The notes below the pieces were generated by a model. It saw nothing but the letters and a program-made list of their open reading frames with translations, was not told the DNA's origin and did no database searches. A program made the position numbers and the translations under genes. Below are positions 55,948 to 64,000 of a stretch of 64,000 nt of DNA, one piece after another. The stretch's first letter is position 1. Each line of letters begins with the position of its first letter. Source of the DNA: Bacteroidota bacterium (GTDB taxonomy: Bacteria; Bacteroidota; Bacteroidia; Chitinophagales; BACL12). The stretch is taken from positions 1,405,748 to 1,469,747 of the forward strand of contig JADJJZ010000003.1 in NCBI GenBank assembly GCA_016706255.1, written 5' to 3'.

Positions 55948-56733
55948 TTATGGGATGTGAATTAAACTACCGCTTCCGGAAATTTCGACATTAATGACCG
56001 GTGAATTTTTATAATAAATATCACCGCTGCCATTTATTTCACCATCAATTAAATCGGTGGCGTTAAGTTCAATGTTACCACTTCCGCTTACTTCAACATA
56101 AGCGCTGTTAACCAGAAACCCGAAGGTAGCCATTTTGCCTGAGCCGCTGATATCCTGACTAATTGTGCTGCCGCTTCCACTAAGTGTAACGCTTCCGGAG
56201 CCCGAAATATCGGCCGAAGCCGTTGTAACAAAAGCCATCAGATTTAAACTTCCTGAGCCGCTGATGTCCATATCGAGCACACCAACAGTAATGGAATCGG
56301 TTGATGTAAATGAACCGGAGCCGCTGATATCGATATTGAGGGAAGCGCCACTGAAATTACTTTGTGTAAACGCCGAACCTGAACCGCTGATATCTAAAAC
56401 GGTAAGCACAGGCAGCGTAATGTATACATTAACCGGTTCACCTTTGTCGATACAATGTTCGCTGTAAATTTCTAGTGTTGAACCGGAAAGGGCAGTTTTT
56501 ACCTGATCGAGAATGTTTTGTTGTGCTTCGATGCGAACAGAATATTCAGGGCCTTGTGTGATATACAATACGGCTTCCATTTCGTTTGAAATTTCTGTAA
56601 ATCCGCTCACAGAGCGCGTTTCGGTAACTACAGGGCCAACACCATCGATGCAAGGCCATTTTTCTCTGCCACATGAACCCAGCGTTATGATGAACACTGA
56701 GCAGGCTATTAATTTGATAAATTGTAAACGCAT
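55948..56733 (-). CDS. GIN-domain (DUF2807) lipoprotein
   Basis: 261 residues; lipobox TLGSC. The DUF2807/GIN head domain is formed by regular VLDISGSGSA / LNIDISGSGS / MDISGSGSL-type strands, each with the ISGSG motif, building a right-handed parallel beta-helix; the N-terminal FTEISNEMEAVLYITQGPEYS and VYITLPVLTVLDISGSGS blocks are characteristic. Function unknown; widespread in Bacteroidota envelope loci. First gene of the operon with the ECF sigma factor, suggesting the sigma system senses or builds an envelope feature. Confidence 0.93.
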   Translation of the reverse strand: MRLQFIKLIACSVFIITLGSCGREKWPCIDGVGPVVTETRSVSGFTEISNEMEAVLYITQGPEYSVRIEAQQNILDQVKTALSGSTLEIYSEHCIDKGEPVNVYITLPVLTVLDISGSGSAFTQSNFSGASLNIDISGSGSFTSTDSITVGVLDMDISGSGSLNLMAFVTTASADISGSGSVTLSGSGSTISQDISGSGKMATFGFLVNSAYVEVSGSGNIELNATDLIDGEINGSGDIYYKNSPVINVEISGSGSLIHIP

Positions 56734-57716
56734 ATTTAGTTGTTTGTTTGCATATATAATGCAATGCCTATGTAAAAGTTACAGGGCAACCACAAAATTA
56801 TTTTTAAAGGACTGGAATTCTGCTCCCCGCCTATGAAAAAATCACGTCTAAACAATACAGTAGTTGAGGCAAAACTTTTATGCACACTAGTTTTTAAGCA
56901 TTTGTCATGATTTTACCTCAGTTATTTAGCCTCCCACGCAGCCTCCATTGTCCCAAGATAGCTTTACTCATATCGTTCATTCTCCTGCAGGGACCAACTT
57001 CCTTCGTGTCATTCTCTCATTTCGTTTCAGCCACCTTTAGTCCACCTGATGCAGGTTAGTTTAAACTACCTAAAATGCGGTAGATAAACTCGCTTGGGCT
57101 GTCGAATGGGCCTTCCTCCCGGCTTTGGTTATTTAGTAATTGGGAGGCTGGTGGTTGTTATGGTTTTTTGGTCAAAAACACACGCTAACCTCTTGTGTAC
57201 TGCTAACATCATATTCATTTGAAATTATTTCCGCCACAGGGCAAGTTGTGCTTTTTGGCGATTGGGATGTAGTTAATACCAGCATTTCACTAATAGATAT
57301 TCCGGCAGGAATTTATACTGCCCGTCTATCCTTTAATGAAACTTTAGTATCAATAACATTCATCAAAATAAAGTAACTTGATTTAGTCACTGATTTGATA
57401 ATTTACCCTTCTCCAGTTTCTGCTTTTGCGGAAGGAGGGAGCACCACTTTAGCTATTCCAACTATGGGTGGCAATATCAAATATTTCTTGGTTAACAACC
57501 AAGAAAAGCAGCTTATGCAAATCGAATAAAAGATTGTTTTTAAAGTTGTTCTAAAAATAGCATTAACGAAGCTTCGTTTCAAAATATAAGACTGTTTAAA
57601 AATTCTATAGAGGCAAGAATTTGTTATTTATTCCAATGTTTTTAGAAACAATTATATTTATTGTCATAGGCTCAACAAGTTTAACTTTATTTCTTAATAC
57701 CCATTCTTTCATTATA
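56734..57716. other. 983-bp decayed region between operons
   Basis: No intact gene. The 56920-57140 part has a visibly higher GC content than its surroundings and includes AGCCTCCCA with its inverted partner TGGGAGGCT about 210 bp away and a central palindrome TAGTTTAAACTA (~57056). Then come T9SS-domain fragments (57206-57529), a 9-bp hairpin TTCTTGGTT-AAC-AACCAAGAA at 57485-57505, and AT-rich sequence up to the stop of the next operon. Confidence 0.65.
57206..57529 (+). pseudogene. two fragments of T9SS type A sorting domains
   Basis: In one frame, 57206-57376 encodes the C-terminal half of a sorting domain (SFEIISATGQVVLFGDW ... LIDIPAGIYTARLSF, stop), and after that stop the same frame runs 57377-57529 through LVTDLIIYPSPVSAFAEGG and IKYFLVNNQEKQLMQIE, the YPNP-like first half of another sorting domain, and stops. 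No start or passenger domain is visible upstream. Halves appear in reversed order, as left by deletion or rearrangement of T9SS cargo genes. Confidence 0.65.
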
Positions 57717-58607
57717 TTAATGAATCGTTACCTCTTTAACAAACACACTGTTTTGATGCACAAGCCGGACAATATAAATGCCAGCAGGAAATGTTGTCAT
57801 ATCAATTTGCGTTAAATTTTCACTTAATTCGCTCTGTAACAGTTGTTGACCTTGAATCGAATTTATTATGCATGTGCAGTTATCATAGGTGTCAGTTTTT
57901 ATATTCAGCACTTTATTAAAATTATATACCACAGCATCTAAACTATTTATTTCATTTATTGGAACAGTAGTATCACCAATTGTATCTCCGGCCACAATAC
58001 CGACATCACATTTTGTCTCGTATGCGTAATCTTTAACAGTTAGTTTTGTTCCATTGTCTTCAACACTACATCGAATCCAACCATAATGCATGCAGTCGAG
58101 TGAATCGGTAAATCGTATGCCTATATATTTATCAATTGTTTCAGGCAACCAGGCTCCACCTTCAAAGGCGTAATAAAATGGCCAGTCCGGAATAACTTTG
58201 TAGGCCATTTTGGTATCATTGTCTTGAAAATTCAAATCTGCATTAATAATTACTCCAGGTTCTAAAGCAGAAACTAAATATTGGTCGCTGGTAAATTGAT
58301 AATTAGTGTAAACTACTTTACTTTCAGTCCCACTAAGGTTTACAATTTGTTCAAATTGAAAACACTCACACCAATCAGCATAGTATGTTCCTGACAGGGC
58401 ACCAAATAAAAAGTCAAATAATACTGTGCCATTTAATTCAATCACCAAATTTTCTGCGAAAGGTGTTCCAGTTAAAACTGTATCCGGATTAATGTCCACA
58501 TACACAGCCTGAGCAGTAGTTTCCTTGCTCAGGGCAAGGAAACTACCAGCTAAAGCAGCATAACCTGCAAGGTTAAATGCTTTTGAATTTATTTTTTTGT
58601 TTTTCAA
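57717..58607 (-). CDS. T9SS-exported protein sharing a domain with the Calx-beta protein
   Basis: 296 residues. Leader MKNKKINSKAFNLAGYAALA resembles that of the 40.7-42.6 kb protein. The ~180-residue domain carries KYIGIRFTDSLDCMHYGWIR and LTVKDYAYETKCDVGIVAGD, matching KFIGVKF ... HYGWMRV ... LKDWAYDDEANVPI there. A sorting-domain-like C-terminus follows (LDAVVYNFNKVLNIKT ... PAGIYIVRLVHQ), lacking PNP. Its start overlaps the stop of the upstream glycosidase-like gene by 4 bases, so the two are coupled. Function unknown. Confidence 0.82.
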   Translation of the reverse strand: MKNKKINSKAFNLAGYAALAGSFLALSKETTAQAVYVDINPDTVLTGTPFAENLVIELNGTVLFDFLFGALSGTYYADWCECFQFEQIVNLSGTESKVVYTNYQFTSDQYLVSALEPGVIINADLNFQDNDTKMAYKVIPDWPFYYAFEGGAWLPETIDKYIGIRFTDSLDCMHYGWIRCSVEDNGTKLTVKDYAYETKCDVGIVAGDTIGDTTVPINEINSLDAVVYNFNKVLNIKTDTYDNCTCIINSIQGQQLLQSELSENLTQIDMTTFPAGIYIVRLVHQNSVFVKEVTIH

Positions 58608-61498
58608 TTTGTTTTTATTAAAGTTTGAACGGATACTAATTCTTCGTTTTTAAATATTTTTACTAAATAAATCCCTGAGGGGATGCCTGATATGTTAATG
58701 GGGGCATTATTTACAGTATTTTCAGCTTGTATTAAATTGCCAGTTAAAGTAAATAATTCAACTTTAGTTGAACCTGTTTCGCTTTCTTGTAAAGAACTAT
58801 AAAATGAGAACCAAGTATTTGCTGGATTTGGGTAAATAATTGTTTTGTTTTCCTCAGCAATTTTTGGTGCTTCAATCTTGTAACTTTTATTAATAGGTAT
58901 TTTTACATATCCAACTGAATAGGGTGGCACAGTAATACAACCTCCTAAGGTAGAAGGCGTTAATGCGCAATCTGGGGAATTTACAGAAAATGTAGTATTT
59001 TGTATTTCTATCGGATACAAATAAGGTGGTAGTACTTCTGGATCATAGCATGTCCTATCTGTTGGAGTTGGATTTGCATAACCAGTATTAAACAATGGAT
59101 CGAAAAGTGTATTGCTTCCAGAACAAGAATATAACTGAATTCCTTTAACACTGTAAATAGATGCTGTCCCAAATGAAATTATTGGCGTTGGACTAAATAA
59201 CCCTGCTAAGTTTTCCCCGTTGATTATATAATCCTGCTCAGTTGATTTGACATTGGAATAATACATATACAGATAATTATTACCGGGGTCGATAAACATT
59301 GTAGGCATCGTATTGAGGTTACTAGCAGGTGATACATATAAAGTTCTTACATATTTTAAATTCTTCGCAGATATTTCTTTCAGTAAAGACATTACGAAAT
59401 AACTGGTTCGTTTCATGTAATATTCCCTTTTATTTGGGTTGCCTCCTCCCAGATTGTATGGCGAATAATTTTTGCAAAGGTAATTATATAATTCTCGTGG
59501 TCTGTCGGCTGCAGTTAGTAAATCTTCACCAACACCTGCATAGTTTTGATAGGTGGCATAAGTAAAAAAATTCTTCTTATATCCACTTGCATAATTCACC
59601 TTTATATTTTTCAAAAACCATTCTTGCAATACAAACCCATGTGTAAAGCCATTGGTATAAACACCTCGTTGTAACCCCTCATCTGGAACAGATGTTTTAA
59701 TATTGTATTCTGTCATCCATAATTCCTTTCTCACTTTATCTGTTGGAGTGGTTGGCGTAAAATTAAACACAGTTCGATAATCGTCCCATGCTACTTTATG
59801 TCCGTATTTAATAAATCCCATAAAACTATCTGAAGCAACGTCATTTGGATTACTTGGATCAAAAAACAAAATTCCGTTAAATGCTGACTGCAACCTAGTG
59901 TCATAGGTTGCAAAATCCCATCTTGGGTTATAGGGAGCTGCGTTCAATAAATTTGCAATTGCTCCCCAATTTTGTTTATCATCCAAATAAATATGCAAGA
60001 TCACTGCATCATATTTTTTCTTTGGGAGTCCCGGTGGTATTGTTGCGATTTCATCCTCTTTGTGTAACATAAGATCTGTATTCCATTCATTTGCTCCACG
60101 CGGACAGCCGGGACCCCCAAAATAAAAGGGTAGCGGTGATAACTCATCGCCTGATGTTCCTTCTGCAGGTATGCCGATTTTGCAATTTGTTAGAAAATTA
60201 TATTTAAACGCCTTAATAAAATCTCGATTGTAGTAATGACCAGTAGCGTCTTGTAATTGCATTGCAGGATTTAAAAAAGTATTTAACCTTGTTTGAGCCG
60301 AAGGTTCTCCATACGGTTCTCCATTTATAAAACTCCAATATGAACCATTAAATGCTGCGTTACATCCAGGAGGAGTTACATGTTCTGAAAAGTGTGCAAA
60401 ACCCATTACGGTCCAATGAAAGTCGCTAGGGCATTCATTACCAAGTTCAACTCCAACTACTGTGCAATTGTGAAGCGGATTAGAACGCAAAAATTCAACT
60501 ATAGCCGCACACTCACTTGAAGATTCACTGATGATGTTGAGGCAAACAATAATTTTAACGGTATGTCCCGGGTTGCCATTTTCTATTTGTCGAATTAATT
60601 TAATGAAATCTGTCAGGTAGTTACTATGGTCTGTTGCGCTAACAGCAAGAGTCTGTTGTACAACCCATTTCTCTAGAAATTGTCCAAATTGTTGCGCAAC
60701 CGAAGGGTCCATCCAAGTATTCCACTCGGGTAAATTGGCAACCGTTTGAGTTGAAATTGCGGCGATTGCCGCAGCCATAGTTCCATAGAGACCTGGCACT
60801 AGATTAGTCGTATTGTCATCAGAAGCATCAAAATATCGAATCAATTCTGCTAAGTCGTATCCATACCCTACCGCAGTATCGGTTGGAGCGCCACCCACTG
60901 TATGTAATAAATGCATAAACTTACCATTTGCGCCATGCGGAAAACGTATTACTTCAGGCCTCAAATCACTTAGCCACTGCCACTGGTCAGTAGCACTACC
61001 ATCGTTTGGACATGTTGCATCATCAAACATCCCTGACACATTAATTCCGTATAGCCCTTTATTTGTAATTTCAGGTGCACTTCCATCAAATAAAGGTGCG
61101 CAGATAATTGGCATAGTTCCTAGACCAATCTTGGCAGTTGTACTATTATTAATATTATTAAATTTACTCGCACCTGGCAAACCGAAATTGCCCAATCGGC
61201 CACCAATAATTGTGGAATCAACATATGTGGTATCATTAAAAATTGAGTCGGCAATAACATAAATTGAATCTCCACCGTCAGAATAAGAATAAGAAGTGTC
61301 ATAGAATTGATATATATCAGTAGAATCCTCGTATATTGAATCAGGAACAGGAGATATAAATCCGGTATGTAATGCAAAAAATTTATTTGGAAAATGGTCA
61401 CCGGTAAATGATGCTGAAATTAATGTAATCGTGCAAAGTATGACGAAAAGCAATGTAGCTTTCCGTATATATATATTTTGGTAAAATGAGTTTTTCAT
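58604..61498 (-). CDS. large glycosidase-like protein (clan GH-A fold) with T9SS domain
   Basis: 964 residues. N-terminal membrane/signal segment (ATLLFVILCTITLISASF), a Ser/Asp/Tyr-rich linker (~50-100), then a TIM-barrel-like region (~130-680): EVIRFPHGANGKF, then VVGVELGNECPS, whose NE is the clan GH-A acid/base signature, and ELWMTEYNI supplying a likely nucleophile Glu about 240 residues later. The next ~200 residues are a beta domain, and a type A sorting domain closes it (TIIYPNPANTWFSFYS ... PSGIYLVKI). This layout resembles GH39/51/79-type enzymes, but I cannot assign a family. Likely a secreted polysaccharide hydrolase; expressed with the next gene. Confidence 0.82.
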   Translation of the reverse strand: MKNSFYQNIYIRKATLLFVILCTITLISASFTGDHFPNKFFALHTGFISPVPDSIYEDSTDIYQFYDTSYSYSDGGDSIYVIADSIFNDTTYVDSTIIGGRLGNFGLPGASKFNNINNSTTAKIGLGTMPIICAPLFDGSAPEITNKGLYGINVSGMFDDATCPNDGSATDQWQWLSDLRPEVIRFPHGANGKFMHLLHTVGGAPTDTAVGYGYDLAELIRYFDASDDNTTNLVPGLYGTMAAAIAAISTQTVANLPEWNTWMDPSVAQQFGQFLEKWVVQQTLAVSATDHSNYLTDFIKLIRQIENGNPGHTVKIIVCLNIISESSSECAAIVEFLRSNPLHNCTVVGVELGNECPSDFHWTVMGFAHFSEHVTPPGCNAAFNGSYWSFINGEPYGEPSAQTRLNTFLNPAMQLQDATGHYYNRDFIKAFKYNFLTNCKIGIPAEGTSGDELSPLPFYFGGPGCPRGANEWNTDLMLHKEDEIATIPPGLPKKKYDAVILHIYLDDKQNWGAIANLLNAAPYNPRWDFATYDTRLQSAFNGILFFDPSNPNDVASDSFMGFIKYGHKVAWDDYRTVFNFTPTTPTDKVRKELWMTEYNIKTSVPDEGLQRGVYTNGFTHGFVLQEWFLKNIKVNYASGYKKNFFTYATYQNYAGVGEDLLTAADRPRELYNYLCKNYSPYNLGGGNPNKREYYMKRTSYFVMSLLKEISAKNLKYVRTLYVSPASNLNTMPTMFIDPGNNYLYMYYSNVKSTEQDYIINGENLAGLFSPTPIISFGTASIYSVKGIQLYSCSGSNTLFDPLFNTGYANPTPTDRTCYDPEVLPPYLYPIEIQNTTFSVNSPDCALTPSTLGGCITVPPYSVGYVKIPINKSYKIEAPKIAEENKTIIYPNPANTWFSFYSSLQESETGSTKVELFTLTGNLIQAENTVNNAPINISGIPSGIYLVKIFKNEELVSVQTLIKTN

Positions 61499-61856
61499 TG
61501 ATTGGTAAATTTAAAAAGTACGATTAAAATAAGTGGAAGGAGGTGCAGTAAAAATATATAACCCTACCGTCGTCTTCGTTTATTGAGTCTCTCGACAGCG
61601 TGTATGGTACACTTGTAGTTAGACATACTTATTCTGTAATCGATTTGCGTTAGAAGATGTGGCAGTTTTTTGAACATTTTCATATTTCAAAATTTTTACC
61701 GTAGTTATTTAATTTATTTTTCTTCAAAATAAAATACTACTCACATAAAATATGAGGGGTAACAATTATTAACTTGTCGCCATTTACAATTGCAAATACT
61801 TAAGGTAGTCAACTGGGATGATAGGATAGTCGACTAACGTTGACATGTGTTTTCTG

Positions 61857-61878
61857 ATGGAGCAGTTTAATGCTCCAT
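61857..61878. repeat. 8-bp hairpin in gene-poor region
   Basis: ATGGAGCA and TGCTCCAT form a perfect 8-bp stem with a 6-nt loop; no T tract follows on either strand. Confidence 0.5.
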
Positions 61879-62194
61879 TAGTATAACTTGTTTTTAAAAG
61901 GGTTAATTTATAAGGGCTTACATTAATTCTTAAGCAAGTATACAAATTACTTTTGAAATATACAAATATTTTTCACGTTATTTTCAAGTGTTTTTCATTT
62001 TTCTGAAAACTGTTTTATAGGTAAAGTCTTTTAAAGTCAGCCATATAATCTTCATATTGGTTCTTCAATAGTAAAGAAAATTTTATCCATTACTTTCAGT
62101 AAATAAGCAGCCTGATCATAAGAATAAAAAGGATTGTAATCAATTCATAGACAAATAACATTTAACCTGATATTAACCTTTAGAAGCAGTAGTT

Positions 62195-62345
62195 TCTGAT
62201 GGGAATACCCCGGGCAAGTGATTGTAATGGAAAGCCCGCAGGAGCCGTAACGCAGTGGAGGCGACGAGGACTTGGAATGGAAAGCACGGTGCCGCACGGG
62301 GATGTTGTTGGTGGAGCAAAATGTTGATGCGGCATGCCCCCAAAT
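62195..62345. other. GC-rich island with repeated AATGGAAAGC
   Basis: A 150-bp GC-rich block in AT-rich surroundings. AATGGAAAGC(C/A)CG recurs with a 50-base period, and the segment includes CCGTAACGCAGTGGAGG and GCGACGAGGACTTGG. Purine-rich, non-coding in appearance; may be a structured RNA or a dispersed genomic repeat. Confidence 0.4.
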
Positions 62346-62429
62346 GGATTTCTGCAAAAAAAATGGGCAAAATGTTGATTTTTACGATAGATAGCGCATG
62401 GGTTTTTCCGATATTTGCAAAAAAATACA

Positions 62430-63389
62430 ATGAAAATCCTAATTACTGGCGCTTGTGGCATGGTGGGTTCGCATATGATTGATATGTATTATGCGCAGGG
62501 CGAGCGTGATATTGTGGGCACGTTTTATAAGCCTACAACCGACATGCATGATATACACGGGAAGGCGAGTTTGATTGAGTGTGATGTGCGCTATTACCAG
62601 CGTTTACACGATATAATAACCGATTTAAAACCGGATAAAATATTCCATTTGGCAGCTCAAAGTTACCCGACTGTCAGTTGGCACCGTCCACAGGAAACTA
62701 TGGATACCAATGTTAACGGGACTATAAACGTGTTTGAAGCGGTTAAGTCTGCACGCAAATTGGATAAGAACTATGACCCTGTTGTTTTGGTTGCCTGTTC
62801 GAGTGCGGAATACGGTGCATCGCTAACACCTGAAAACACGCCTGTGAAGGAAGAAGCCGCTTTGTTACCGTTACATCCTTATGGTGTAAGTAAGGTTGGG
62901 CAAGATTTACTTTCGTTTCAGTATTATCAGAATGATAAAATTCGCTGCATTCGTGCACGCATTTTTAATACTACCGGTCCGCGCAAAACAAATGATGTGG
63001 TGGCCGATTTTACACATCGTGCAGTAGCCATCGAGCAAAAAAAGGAAACGGTTTTAAAAGTAGGCAACCTGAAAACAAAACGTGCCATTACCGATGTGCG
63101 TGATTTGGTGCATGCATTAATGTTGCTGAGCGATAAAGGCAATTGGGGGGATGTATATAATATTTCGGGCAATAAAGTGTATGAAATAAATGAAATTGTG
63201 CCGCTTATTGAAAATTATATGGGCATAAAATTACCTACCGAAGTTGACCCGAAATTATTGCGACCAACAGATGAGCCGATTATTTATGGTGATTCAGGAA
63301 AATTAAAACGCGATACCGGTTGGGAACAACAATATACACTTGCGCAAACAATTAAAGACATGATTGATTATATCAGAAATAAATCGTGA
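62430..63389 (+). CDS. NAD-dependent nucleotide-sugar epimerase/dehydratase (GDP-mannose 4,6-dehydratase-like)
   Basis: 319 residues from MKILITGACGMVGSHM (ATG 62430; the in-frame ATG 15 bases earlier is less likely). Extended SDR fold: nucleotide motif TGACGMVGSHM, VACSSAEYG supplying catalytic Ser/Thr, and YGVSKVGQDLL with the YxxxK pair; NTTGPRK and RAITDVRDLVHAL are typical of the GDP-mannose dehydratase/epimerase group. Acts in the cytoplasm on a nucleoside-diphosphate sugar for surface glycan synthesis; the exact substrate is uncertain. It overlaps or abuts the following glycosyltransferase. Confidence 0.92.
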   Translation: MKILITGACGMVGSHMIDMYYAQGERDIVGTFYKPTTDMHDIHGKASLIECDVRYYQRLHDIITDLKPDKIFHLAAQSYPTVSWHRPQETMDTNVNGTINVFEAVKSARKLDKNYDPVVLVACSSAEYGASLTPENTPVKEEAALLPLHPYGVSKVGQDLLSFQYYQNDKIRCIRARIFNTTGPRKTNDVVADFTHRAVAIEQKKETVLKVGNLKTKRAITDVRDLVHALMLLSDKGNWGDVYNISGNKVYEINEIVPLIENYMGIKLPTEVDPKLLRPTDEPIIYGDSGKLKRDTGWEQQYTLAQTIKDMIDYIRNKS

Positions 63390-63391
63390 GC

Positions 63392-64000
63392 ATGCTGAAG
63401 CGGACCCGGATTTTTGAACTGGATTTAATTAATGATATAAATTTTGATGCCACGATACAATCGATGGTGAATTTTAAACATGAGTTTAACCCAAGTGGTG
63501 ATAAATTACCTTTATTATTTACACCTAATGTTGATGATGTTGTTAAACTCAACGAAAAACAATACAGTGACCTGGCTGCGATTTTAAAAAAATGTTATTA
63601 TATTATTCCTGACGGTCAGCCGATAATTTGGGTGAGTAAATTATTGGGAAAAGATAAAAAATTACAACGTCGTTTACCGGGTTCTGAATTATTTCCGTTG
63701 TTGTGGAAGGAATTAATTAAACACAACAAACGCATTATGGTAATTGCGCCAAACGAACTGGTTGGTGAATTATTAAAAAAGGAATATGAAAACATGGTGT
63801 ATTATGTGCCACCGTTTTTTGATGTAAAAAATGCCGCTGAACTGCAAGCTGTTGTTGATGGGTGTAAACCGATATTCGACAGCTTTGATCCGGAGTATGT
63901 GTTTTTAGGTATACGTTTTCCGAAACAAAATCATATTGCGTTGGGGCTGATTGAACATGTTAATCAATACAATGCTACACATAACGAAACACCGCGCAAC
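63392..64000 (+). CDS. WecG/TagA/CpsF-family glycosyltransferase (3' partial)
   Basis: 203 residues read to the window end without a stop. Start is the ATG at 63392; a GTG at 63386 in the same frame overlaps the previous stop by 4 bases and is a credible alternative. Family signatures are clear: LFTPNVDDVVKLNE, PDGQPIIWVSKLLG followed by RRLPGSELFP, and VFLGIRFPKQNHIAL, the GxPxQE-like motif. Such enzymes transfer N-acetylmannosaminuronate or related sugars to a lipid carrier in enterobacterial antigen, teichoic acid or capsule synthesis. With the epimerase upstream this is probably the left end of a surface polysaccharide cluster. Confidence 0.9.
   Translation, partial: MLKRTRIFELDLINDINFDATIQSMVNFKHEFNPSGDKLPLLFTPNVDDVVKLNEKQYSDLAAILKKCYYIIPDGQPIIWVSKLLGKDKKLQRRLPGSELFPLLWKELIKHNKRIMVIAPNELVGELLKKEYENMVYYVPPFFDVKNAAELQAVVDGCKPIFDSFDPEYVFLGIRFPKQNHIALGLIEHVNQYNATHNETPRN

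Larger units (their letters stand above)
61499..62429. other. 931-bp intergenic region, no gene seen
   Basis: Very AT-rich to about 62150, with a hairpin ATGGAGCA/TGCTCCAT (61857-61878). From about 62195 to 62345 the sequence turns GC-rich and contains AATGGAAAGC twice, exactly 50 bases apart (62226 and 62276). Short open frames here on both strands overlap each other and have no coding signature. An unrecognised structured RNA cannot be excluded. Confidence 0.55.

Noticed and set aside
56900..57140. Possible group II intron or insertion-sequence end in the GC-shifted stretch
   Set aside because: No reverse transcriptase, transposase or domain V-like hairpin could be recognised, so it is reported only as a compositional oddity.
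62145..62461. Three overlapping minus-strand frames before the epimerase gene
   Set aside because: They overlap each other in different frames over a GC-rich non-coding block and have no domain or start signal.

Overview
The window is AT-rich, gene-dense chromosomal DNA from a member of the Bacteroidota (Chitinophagales/Saprospirales-like; the genus cannot be set from sequence alone). The evidence is: eleven secreted proteins ending in a type IX secretion (T9SS) type A sorting domain with the YPNP-type motif; a GLPGLI protein next to a TonB-dependent receptor-like gene; a LytS/LytTR pair; a GH97 glucosidase; and promoters of the TTTG-N19-TAnnTTTG type with no Shine-Dalgarno sequences. No rRNA, tRNA, CRISPR array or complete insertion sequence was seen.

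Layout. 1-7.2 kb: T9SS surface proteins (one cut by the window start) and a CotH-like protein. 7.2-13 kb: pirin, a small lipoprotein, a HI0933/BaiN-type flavoprotein with an apparent frameshift, and a three-gene proton-translocating transhydrogenase operon (split PntA, then PntB). 13.3-19.1 kb: two overlapping genes for exported proteins of unknown function, a GH97 enzyme with all SusB catalytic and calcium glutamates, and a mini-PhnA protein. 19.2-25.1 kb: a secreted alpha/beta hydrolase and three tandem paralogues of a secreted SGNH-like family, with a palindromic MITE-like element inserted at the stop codon of one. 25.4-28 kb: ClpB behind an inverted repeat. 28-34.4 kb: T9SS, TPR and DUF7619-like exported proteins followed by a LytTR regulator/LytS kinase pair. 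34.5-45.7 kb: a small membrane protein, a YCF48-like T9SS protein, a frameshifted sodium:solute symporter, an M1 aminopeptidase, two sulfotransferases, a Calx-beta T9SS protein, a glycosyltransferase and an esterase. 45.7-52.8 kb: a C1-like peptidase, an OmpR-type two-component system, and divergently a GLPGLI protein plus a TonB-dependent receptor-like protein, with a phased TTAACC array between them. 53.3-56.7 kb: an operon of a GIN-domain lipoprotein, an ECF sigma factor and a membrane protein with surface repeats. 56.7-57.7 kb: a decayed stretch with pieces of T9SS sorting domains. 57.7-61.5 kb: a two-gene operon of a large glycosidase-like T9SS protein and a smaller T9SS protein. 62.4 kb to the end: a nucleotide-sugar epimerase/dehydratase and a WecG/TagA glycosyltransferase cut by the window end.

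Working picture: the window is dominated by cell-surface and secreted functions (polysaccharide and ester hydrolysis, adhesion, surface glycan synthesis and sulfation), controlled locally by two two-component systems and one ECF sigma operon. Three conserved genes each lack exactly one base in a short homopolymer, which most likely reflects sequence error. I found no convincing wholly new defence or mobile system. The best leads are the MITE-like palindrome with TA ends, the phased operator array, the tandem SGNH-like family, the sigma-linked surface-repeat protein and the T9SS-domain graveyard.
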